Assembly: GCF_000507185.2 (NCBI RefSeq) | Contig: NZ_AYTM02000002.1 | Span: forward strand, 3,569,501 to 3,633,500 | Origin: Pseudomonas syringae KCTC 12500 | GTDB taxonomy: Bacteria > Pseudomonadota > Gammaproteobacteria > Pseudomonadales > Pseudomonadaceae | Direction: 5' to 3' | Length of the DNA: 64,000 nucleotides | In this document: positions 56,847 to 64,000 of the stretch, one piece after another | Position numbering within the stretch: position 1 is the stretch's first letter | How the letters are laid out: every line of letters starts with the position of its first letter | Program-made: the position numbers and the translations under genes | The notes under the pieces: model-generated | Database searches by the model: none | Seen by the model: only the letters and a program-made list of their open reading frames with translations | What the model was told of the DNA's origin: nothing

Positions 56847-57809
56847 TCAAATCGCATTGCGCAGGCTGAGGTTTTCCGGGTGGGGCTGCATGTACACCTG
56901 CAGTGCCACATACGGGTCCGGATGTTGGCGAAAATGATGCTTGAGCAGCGTCAGCGGCACAATCAGCGGCACGATGCCCTGATGATACTGGGCGATGACC
57001 TGCTGGATTTCCTGCTTGTCCTCACTGGTAATGGTTTGTTTCAAATAACCACACAGGTGCTGCAGAACGTTGGTGTGAGTACTACGCGTGGCGCACTTTT
57101 TCAAGGCAGCCATCAGTTGGCTGAAATACAGCGGCGCGATTTCATTCGGGTCGGTGCGGCCCATGCTGCCGAGCATCTTGCCCAGCGCCTTGTATTGCAC
57201 CGGGTCATTGGCCATCAGTTGGTATTTGTAGCGCGAGTGGAATTCGGTCAGAGCGCGCCGGGTGACGCCTCCTTTCAGCAACTGTTTCCAGGCGGCGTAG
57301 GCAAACACGCGGGTGACGAAGTTTTCGCGCAGCACGGCATCGTTGAGCCGCCCGTCTTCCTCGACCGGCAGATCAGGATGACGTTCGCAGAAGGCCTGCG
57401 CATAGATTCCGCGACCACCGCCATCGACCGGGGCGCCGTTTTCGCGGTAGACCTTGACGCGCTCCAGGCCGCAGGACGGGGATTTCTGCATGAAGATGTA
57501 GCCGCAGATATCACCCAGCTCAGCGGCCATCTGTATGCCGTAATCTGCCAGTGCCTCGGTGACGTCCAGGTCACGATTGACCGTGCCGAGCGCCTTTGGG
57601 TTTTCTGCGTCGCCTACCAGCCTGATCGGCTCGCGGGGGATGCCCATGCCGATAGCAACTTCAGGACACGCCTGAACGAAATCGAAATACTTGCTCAGCG
57701 CCTGTGTACACAGATGAGATTCCTTGTGTCCGCCATTGAAGCGAACCTCGGCACCCATCAGGCAGGCACTGATGCCGAGTTTGGGTTTTTCGATTACGGA
57801 CGCCGCCAT
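56847..57809 (-). CDS. DUF523 and DUF1722 domain protein
   Basis: A 320-residue protein. The N-terminal half is DUF523 (LGISACLMGAEVRFNGG, CPEVAIGMGIPREPIRLV, KSPSCGLERVKVY, with conserved Cys residues), the C-terminal half DUF1722/YbgA (FHSRYKYQLMANDPVQYKALGKMLG). The two-domain form is often linked to photolyase genes, as here, but the activity is unknown. The ATG at 57809 has GAGG 7 bases upstream and follows the TGTACA-type sites at 57829-57890; it is the first gene of the run down to 49171. Confidence 0.9.
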   Translation of the reverse strand: MAASVIEKPKLGISACLMGAEVRFNGGHKESHLCTQALSKYFDFVQACPEVAIGMGIPREPIRLVGDAENPKALGTVNRDLDVTEALADYGIQMAAELGDICGYIFMQKSPSCGLERVKVYRENGAPVDGGGRGIYAQAFCERHPDLPVEEDGRLNDAVLRENFVTRVFAYAAWKQLLKGGVTRRALTEFHSRYKYQLMANDPVQYKALGKMLGSMGRTDPNEIAPLYFSQLMAALKKCATRSTHTNVLQHLCGYLKQTITSEDKQEIQQVIAQYHQGIVPLIVPLTLLKHHFRQHPDPYVALQVYMQPHPENLSLRNAI

Positions 57810-57828
57810 CAGTCACCTCTACAGAAGA

Positions 57829-57890
57829 CTTGTACAGATAGTTCGCGCTGTACAACTTGTCTTCATCATAGGGGTGTAACTGTACAAGTC
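57829..57890. promoter_or_regulatory. Three TGTACA-centred operator sites, photolyase-run promoter
   Basis: TGTACA occurs at 57832, 57850 and 57882. Extended forms are ACTTGTACAG (first) and, read on the other strand, AGTTGTACAG and ACTTGTACAGT, so a 9-10 base consensus CTTGTACAG appears in both orientations. They lie just upstream of the DUF523/DUF1722 start codon. A similar pair stands at 59146-59178, suggesting a common regulator, likely the LitR-like protein. Confidence 0.6.
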
Positions 57891-57926
57891 AAATTCTTTG
57901 TAGAGGGCGGTAAGGGCTGATGCCAG

Positions 57927-59178
<1,252 letters not shown>

Positions 59179-59414
59179 ATCTTCTTGTTTGGTATAACTT
59201 GCAGTGGTTTTGGCATTTAGCGATTGAGTCACATTGCCACCGGCAAGGTCGAACCGTTCAGCGACTCGGGCAAAGGCCTCGGAGGCTGCGTTTCATTCTG
59301 CTGTGGCCTATGGTTCAGCTAACAGTTTCGTTTTCCGGACCAACGTCACGGACAGCGTTACTGGTAAAAATAAGACTACCCAATTGTCACCTACGCCACG
59401 CGAGGTTATCTGCC

Positions 59415-60317
59415 ATGCACATATTGCTGACCGGTGGTACTGGTTTGATAGGACGAGCGCTCTGCCGTTCCTGGTCTGCTCAAGGCCATGAGTTGACGGT
59501 ATGGAGCCGAAAACCCGCCGACGTCGCCGAGCTGTGCGGCCCCTCGGTACGTGGCATTGCCAGCCTTGATGAGCTGGGTGCGCAGCCGGTGGATGCAATC
59601 ATCAATCTGGCAGGCGCGCCCATTGCGGATCGTCCCTGGACCCGCAAGCGCCGTCTGTTGCTGTGGGAAAGTCGCGTCGGCCTGACCGAGCAACTGCTGA
59701 AATGGCTAGGCACTCGCGAGCAAAAGCCTGCGCTGATGATTTCCGGTTCCGCAGTCGGCTGGTACGGCGACAGTGGCGAGCGCGAAATCGACGAAACCTC
59801 GCTGCCTGCCAAGGAAGACTTTGCCAGTCAGCTGTGCAACGCCTGGGAAGAAACCGCGCAACGCGCCGAGGCGCTGGGTGTGCGGGTGGTGCTGATACGC
59901 ACAGGGCTGGTGCTGTCCGATCGTGCCGGTTTTCTGCAGCGTCTGTTACCCCCTTTCAAATTCGGCATGGGCGGGCCGATCGGCAATGGCAGGCAGTGGA
60001 TGCCGTGGGTTCACATCCAGGATCAAATCGCCGCAATTGATTTTCTGTTGAATCTGAATGAAGCAAAGGGTCCTTATAATGTGTGTGCGCCTTCACCGGT
60101 GCGCAATCGTCAGTTTGCCAAGTCCCTGGCCGGCATTCTGCACAGACCGGCATTCATGCCCATGCCTGCGCTGGCTCTGAAGGTATTGCTGGGTGAGCTG
60201 TCGGTATTGCTGCTCGGTGGTCAGCGTGCGCGGCCGGAGCGTTTGCAGGAAGCTGGTTTTACATTCAAGTACACCGAACTCGACATTGCCCTGCAGGATT
60301 TGCTGGGTCGCCACTGA
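59415..60317 (+). CDS. TIGR01777 family NAD-dependent epimerase/oxidoreductase
   Basis: A 300-residue extended-SDR protein of the YfcH/TIGR01777 family: MHILLTGGTGLIGRALCRSW, NLAGAPIADRPWTRKRRLLLWESRVG, SGSAVGWYGDSGEREIDE, LLPPFKFGMGGPIGNGRQWMPWVHIQD, and a C-terminal DUF1731-like end (GQRARPERLQEAGFTFKYTELDIALQDLL). The biochemical role is unknown. Start ATG 59415 has GAGG about 9 bases upstream and leads straight into the Rossmann loop; an upstream extension to 59199 is rejected. It precedes hemH by 27 bases. Confidence 0.9.
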   Translation: MHILLTGGTGLIGRALCRSWSAQGHELTVWSRKPADVAELCGPSVRGIASLDELGAQPVDAIINLAGAPIADRPWTRKRRLLLWESRVGLTEQLLKWLGTREQKPALMISGSAVGWYGDSGEREIDETSLPAKEDFASQLCNAWEETAQRAEALGVRVVLIRTGLVLSDRAGFLQRLLPPFKFGMGGPIGNGRQWMPWVHIQDQIAAIDFLLNLNEAKGPYNVCAPSPVRNRQFAKSLAGILHRPAFMPMPALALKVLLGELSVLLLGGQRARPERLQEAGFTFKYTELDIALQDLLGRH

Positions 60318-60344
60318 ACGCTGTTGAAATGAATAGGATGTTGC

Positions 60345-61367
60345 ATGACCGATCACGCTTTGTTGCTGGTCAATCTGGGTTCGCCTGCTTCTACTCAAGT
60401 GGCAGACGTGCGCAGCTATCTGAACCAGTTCCTGATGGATCCTTATGTGATCGACCTGCCATGGCCCGTGCGCAGGCTGCTGGTCTCGCTGATTCTGATC
60501 AAGCGGCCCGAGCAGTCCGCACACGCCTATGCGTCCATCTGGTGGGATGAAGGTTCGCCCCTGGTGGTGCTGAGCAAGCGTCTGCAGCAGGCGATGAAAA
60601 AGGAGTGGTCGCACGGACCGGTCGAGCTGGCCATGCGTTATGGCGAGCCGTCCATTGAAACGGTGCTGACGCGGCTGGCAGAGCAGGGCTTCAAGAAAGT
60701 CACCCTGGCGCCGCTGTACCCGCAGTTTGCCGACAGCACGGTGACCACGGTCATCGAAGAAGCCAAACGGGTGGTGCGCGCCAAATCGTTGAAGATGCAG
60801 TTCTCGGTTCTGCAGCCGTTCTACGATCAGCCCGAATACCTGAGTGCGCTGGTGGAAAGCGTGCGGCCGCATCTGGATCAACCTTACGACCATTTGCTGC
60901 TGAGCTTCCACGGTCTGCCTGAGCGGCACCTGCACAAGCTCGACCCGACCGGCAAGCATTGCCTGAAGGACGACTGCTGCATGACCGCACCCGCCGAAGT
61001 GCTCGCGACTTGCTATCGCGCGCAGTGCATACAGTCGGCGGCGGCATTCGCCAAGCGTATGGGCATTCCTGACGGCAAGTGGTCGGTGTCGTTCCAGTCA
61101 CGTCTGGGGCGCGCCAAGTGGATCGAACCCTACACCGAAGCGCACCTGGACGAACTGGCGGCGAAAGGCGTCAGGAAGCTGCTGGTCATGTGCCCGGCGT
61201 TCGTGGCTGATTGCATCGAGACGCTGGAAGAAATCGGCGACCGCGGTGCCGAGCAGTTCAAGGAGGCGGGCGGAGAGGAACTGACCCTCATCCCTTGCCT
61301 GAACGACGATCCCAACTGGGCGAAAGAGCTGAACAGGCTGTGCGAGCGTGCGCCGTTGATGTTGTGA
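60345..61367 (+). CDS. hemH: Ferrochelatase
   Basis: A 340-residue enzyme inserting Fe2+ in protoporphyrin IX, the last step of haem synthesis, at the inner face of the membrane. It has [22 protein letters not shown], the catalytic [48 protein letters not shown]. Its nearness to photolyase genes is common in Pseudomonas and sensible because porphyrins photosensitise; regulation together with them is inference. Confidence 0.97.
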   Translation: MTDHALLLVNLGSPASTQVADVRSYLNQFLMDPYVIDLPWPVRRLLVSLILIKRPEQSAHAYASIWWDEGSPLVVLSKRLQQAMKKEWSHGPVELAMRYGEPSIETVLTRLAEQGFKKVTLAPLYPQFADSTVTTVIEEAKRVVRAKSLKMQFSVLQPFYDQPEYLSALVESVRPHLDQPYDHLLLSFHGLPERHLHKLDPTGKHCLKDDCCMTAPAEVLATCYRAQCIQSAAAFAKRMGIPDGKWSVSFQSRLGRAKWIEPYTEAHLDELAAKGVRKLLVMCPAFVADCIETLEEIGDRGAEQFKEAGGEELTLIPCLNDDPNWAKELNRLCERAPLML

Positions 61368-61409
61368 CAAGCAGAAAACCAAAGGCGGACGCAGAGCGTC
61401 CGGAAGTGC

Positions 61410-61660
61410 ATGCCCACGCGGAGTACTCATCGTTATATATAAGTTCGCTTTTGATTCTGGCCGAAGGCCGTAGGAGCGAACTTGTTCGCGAAATGGCCGG
61501 TATAGTCGCCAAAAATGCAGCGCCTAAAACATCGTCTTCGCGAACAAGCGAAGCGTCGCCCGGTCCGCTCCTACGCCGTGCGGGCAGAGGCCTGAACGCC
61601 GCCATTTTCCAGGCTTTTCAGGGCTGCGTATAACGATGAGCACGGAGCATGGGCACGATA
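61410..61660. repeat. REPIN copy B inside a larger imperfect palindrome
   Basis: The 105-bp REPIN is at 61470-61574, bounded by GTAGGAGCG and CTCCTAC. It is enclosed in outer arms that also pair: CATGCCCACGCGGAGTACTC near 61410 with the complement-like GAGCACGGAGCATGGGCAC near 61640. The 332-base gap between hemH and uraA holds nothing else recognisable. Confidence 0.8.
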
Positions 61661-61699
61661 GTGGTCCTGCAGACGTCTCTCGTTCCCCACGCTCAAGTC

Positions 61700-62977
61700 T
61701 TACGGCAACTGATCATCCAGTTGCTTGTTCTTCCAGCTGTCATTGCCCGGCAGGATCAGGTTCAGGGCGATGGCGGTCACGGCGCACAGGGCAATGCCTT
61801 TCAGGCCGAAATCGTTCGGGCCGTTGCCGGTGCCGATCAATACGCCGCCAATCCCGAATACCAGAGTGACCGAGACGATCACCAGGTTGCGCGCTTCGGC
61901 CAAGTCGATCTTGTGGCGGATCAGGGTGTTCATGCCCACTGCTGCAATCGAACCGAACAGCAGGCACAGAATGCCGCCCATTACCGGCACCGGAATGCTC
62001 TGCAGCAGCGCCCCGAACTTGCCGATGAACGCCAGCGTGATGGCAAAAAACGATGCCCAGATCATGATCTGCGGGTTGTAGTTCTTGGTCAGCATCACCG
62101 CGCCCGTCACTTCGGCGTAGGTGGTATTGGGCGGGCCGCCGAACAGACCGGCAGCAGTGGTGGCGATGCCGTCGCCGAACAGCGTGCGATGCAGGCCCGG
62201 CTTTTTCAGGTAGTCGCGTCCGGTCACGCTGCCGACTGCAATCACCCCGCCTATGTGCTCGATGGCCGGGGCCAGAGCGACCGGGACAATGAACAGAATC
62301 GCCTGCCAGTTGAATTCCGGTGCAGTGAAGTGCGGCAAGGCCAGCCAGGCGGCGTCAGCGATTTTTTTGGTATTGACCACACCAAAGTAGAACGACAGCG
62401 CAAAGCCCACCAGCACGCCGGAGATGATCGGCACCAGACGGAAAATGCCTTTGCCGAACACCGCCACGATCAGCGTGGTCAGCAAGGCGGGCATCGAAAT
62501 CAGCATGGCGGTCTGATAAGGAATCAACTGCGCGCCATCGCCAGACTTGCCCATCGCCATGTTGGCTGCAATCGGAGCCATGGCCAGACCGATCGAGATG
62601 ATGACCGGCCCGATCACCACGGGAGGCAGCAGGCGGTCGATGAAACCGGTGCCCTTGATCTTCACGGCCAGGCCGAGAAAGGTATACACGAAGCCTGCCG
62701 CCATGACGCCGCCCATGGTCGCGGCCAGACCGAACTGGCCCTTGGCGAGGATGATCGGGGTGATGAAGGCAAAGCTCGAGGCCAGAAAGACCGGCACCTG
62801 ACGCCCGGTGACTATCTGGAACAGCAGCGTGCCCAGGCCTGCGGTGAACAGTGCCACGTTCGGATCGAGCCCGGTGATCAGCGGCATCAGGACCAGCGCG
62901 CCAAAGGCCACGAAGAGCATTTGCGCGCCGGATAGAATCGTGCGCCACAGTGGATCGTTGAACTCCTGCTGCGTCAT
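61700..62977 (-). CDS. uraA: Uracil permease (NCS2 family)
   Basis: A 425-residue inner-membrane uracil:proton symporter with 14 predicted helices. Motifs of the NCS2 family are visible: LFVAFGALVLMPLITGLDPNVALFTAGLGTLLF, ALAPAIEHIGGVIAVGSVTGRDY with the substrate-binding Glu, and GGPPNTTYAEVTGAVMLTKNYNP. ATG 62977 lies 4 bases after the upp stop, a normal upp-uraA operon. A start upstream in upp is rejected. Confidence 0.94.
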   Translation of the reverse strand: MTQQEFNDPLWRTILSGAQMLFVAFGALVLMPLITGLDPNVALFTAGLGTLLFQIVTGRQVPVFLASSFAFITPIILAKGQFGLAATMGGVMAAGFVYTFLGLAVKIKGTGFIDRLLPPVVIGPVIISIGLAMAPIAANMAMGKSGDGAQLIPYQTAMLISMPALLTTLIVAVFGKGIFRLVPIISGVLVGFALSFYFGVVNTKKIADAAWLALPHFTAPEFNWQAILFIVPVALAPAIEHIGGVIAVGSVTGRDYLKKPGLHRTLFGDGIATTAAGLFGGPPNTTYAEVTGAVMLTKNYNPQIMIWASFFAITLAFIGKFGALLQSIPVPVMGGILCLLFGSIAAVGMNTLIRHKIDLAEARNLVIVSVTLVFGIGGVLIGTGNGPNDFGLKGIALCAVTAIALNLILPGNDSWKNKQLDDQLP

Positions 62978-62981
62978 CGGG

Positions 62982-63620
62982 TTACGCGTCCTTCTGCTTG
63001 GTGCCGAAAATCTTGTCACCGGCATCGCCCAGGCCCGGAATGATGTAGCCGTGTTCGTTCAGACGCTCATCGATGGAAGCGGTGTAGATCATCACGTCCG
63101 GGTGCGCTTGCTCTACGGCAGCGATGCCTTCGGGCGCAGCGACCAGAACCATGGCGCGGATTTCCTTGCAGCCAGCCTTCTTCAGCAGATCGATGGTGGC
63201 GACCATCGAGCTGCCGGTGGCCAGCATCGGGTCGATGATCATCGCCAGACGCTCGTCGATTTCCGGGACCAGTTTTTCCAGGTAGGTGTGCGCCTGCAGG
63301 GTTTCTTCGTTGCGGGCCACGCCGACTGCGCTGACCTTGGCACCCGGGATCAGACTGAGCACGCCGTCCAGCATGCCGATACCGGCGCGAAGAATCGGCA
63401 CGACGGTGATTTTCTTGCCCGCGATCTTCTCGACTGACACCGTACCGGCCCAGCCTTGAATGTCGTAACTTTCCAGGGTCAGGTCGGCCGTGGCTTCATA
63501 GGTCAGCAGCGCGCCGACTTCCTGAGCCAGTTCACGGAAGTTCTTGGTGCTGATGTCGGCGCGGCGCATAAGGCCGAGCTTGTGGCGGATCAGTGGGTGA
63601 CGGATCTCACGAATGGGCAT
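62982..63620 (-). CDS. upp: Uracil phosphoribosyltransferase
   Basis: A 212-residue enzyme turning uracil and PRPP to UMP. It shows the N-terminal [31 protein letters not shown], the PRPP loop [13 protein letters not shown], and the uracil-binding [14 protein letters not shown]. With uraA it forms the uracil salvage operon; the PRPP comes from the prs product encoded earlier in the window. Confidence 0.97.
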   Translation of the reverse strand: MPIREIRHPLIRHKLGLMRRADISTKNFRELAQEVGALLTYEATADLTLESYDIQGWAGTVSVEKIAGKKITVVPILRAGIGMLDGVLSLIPGAKVSAVGVARNEETLQAHTYLEKLVPEIDERLAMIIDPMLATGSSMVATIDLLKKAGCKEIRAMVLVAAPEGIAAVEQAHPDVMIYTASIDERLNEHGYIIPGLGDAGDKIFGTKQKDA

Positions 63621-63827
63621 GGGGAAAGGCTCCAGCGGGGCAAAAATCGGTCTAGGTTAATCTATTCAGCTGTTACTGTCTTAAAGCACGTGCAGTATCG
63701 TTACGAAGCTTCGACGTTCGCGGCTTTTGCAAGACACTCGCAACGTTAGTCCAGAATCGCTTGCTCTGGCTTGAACGGATGCGTACCTTTGCCCGCTTTT
63801 CTTAAACTGCCTTACCTGGAGAGCGTC

Positions 63828-64000
63828 ATGTCCGCTGATCTCGAGCATATCCGTCAAGTCATGCGCGAAGCTGACTGCCTGTACACCGAGTCCGAAGTGG
63901 ATGCGGCCATTGCCCGCGTCGGCGCGCAGATCAATGCCGAACTGGCCGAGCGCAATCCTGTTGTGTTCTGCGTAATGAATGGCGGCCTGATTTTCTCCGG
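63828..64000 (+). CDS. hpt: Hypoxanthine-guanine phosphoribosyltransferase, 5' part
   Basis: The first 57 codons of a gene that continues past the window edge: MSADLEHIRQVMREADCLYTES then AAIARVGAQINAELAERNP and FCVMNGGLIFSG. The pattern VVFCVMNGG is that of the purine phosphoribosyltransferases, and Pseudomonas hpt is usually divergent from upp, as here. GGAG is 7 bases before the ATG. Confidence 0.88.
   Translation, partial: MSADLEHIRQVMREADCLYTESEVDAAIARVGAQINAELAERNPVVFCVMNGGLIFS

Noticed and set aside
55563..57920. A 785-codon plus-strand frame antisense to photolyase, MerR and DUF523 genes
   Set aside because: It crosses three well-supported minus-strand genes and has low-complexity shadow composition; no domain visible.
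61388..61402. Hairpin after hemH (GGACGC / GCGTCC) as intrinsic terminator
   Set aside because: Six-base stem without a T-run, at the edge of the REPIN region; more likely part of the repeat block.
61649..62935. A 428-codon plus-strand frame antisense to uraA
   Set aside because: Its His/Gln/Asp-rich translation is the usual mirror of membrane-helix codons of the permease.

Overview
The window looks like a chromosome segment of a Pseudomonas of the P. syringae group. The evidence is the gene order ychF-pth-rplY-prs-tRNA-Gln-ispE-lolB facing hemA-prfA-prmC-moeB-murI, the protein sequences themselves, high-GC codon use, Pseudomonas-type REP/REPIN repeats, and an L-rhamnose plus 3-acetamido-3,6-dideoxyhexose O-antigen gene set of the kind known from P. 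syringae. Species assignment is inference; no search was run.

Region 1 (1-12.0 kb) holds sensory and metabolic genes: a short-chain dehydrogenase, three chemoreceptors (one helical-bimodular type, one dCache receptor with an intact amino-acid binding motif, one with an unrecognised sensor), a small periplasmic 11-residue-repeat protein, L-lactate dehydrogenase lldD with a divergent LysR regulator, tRNA-Met and a J-domain-like protein.

Region 2 (12.1-36.0 kb) is a surface-polysaccharide island. From right to left on the minus strand it encodes dTDP-L-rhamnose synthesis (rmlB, rmlD, rmlA, rmlC), a rhamnosyltransferase-like GT2, the Wzm/Wzt ABC exporter (Wzt has a C-terminal extension), and a 1571-residue protein that fuses a methyltransferase, a kinase-like segment, a coiled coil made of 18-residue repeats and two GT2 domains. 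Then come genes to make a dTDP-3-acetamido-3,6-dideoxyhexose and apparently to load it on a lipid carrier, flip it and attach it (GtrA, GtrB-like, DUF2142-like membrane protein). The left edge (12.1-18.6 kb) is scarred: a GT2 gene, a membrane protein in opposite orientation, a decayed copy of the GT2 gene, and a shorter paralogue of the large fusion protein without its N-terminal half.

Region 3 (36.3-48.9 kb) is conserved housekeeping: translation (ychF, pth, rplY, prfA, prmC), PRPP synthesis, isoprenoid (ispE), lipoprotein sorting (lolB), haem (hemA), sulfur carrier activation (moeB), murI, and a PagL-type lipid A deacylase with its catalytic triad.

Region 4 (48.9-61.6 kb) is framed by two REPINs and contains what looks like a light or singlet-oxygen response regulon: photolyase, a MerR/LitR-like regulator, a cyclopropane-synthase-like methyltransferase, two FAD oxidoreductases, an SDR, SnoaL-like, DUF1365, DUF2878 and DUF523/DUF1722 proteins. 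TGTACA-centred sites lie in its two promoter regions. A TIGR01777 epimerase and ferrochelatase hemH follow. Region 5 (61.7-64.0 kb) is pyrimidine/purine salvage: uraA-upp and the start of hpt.
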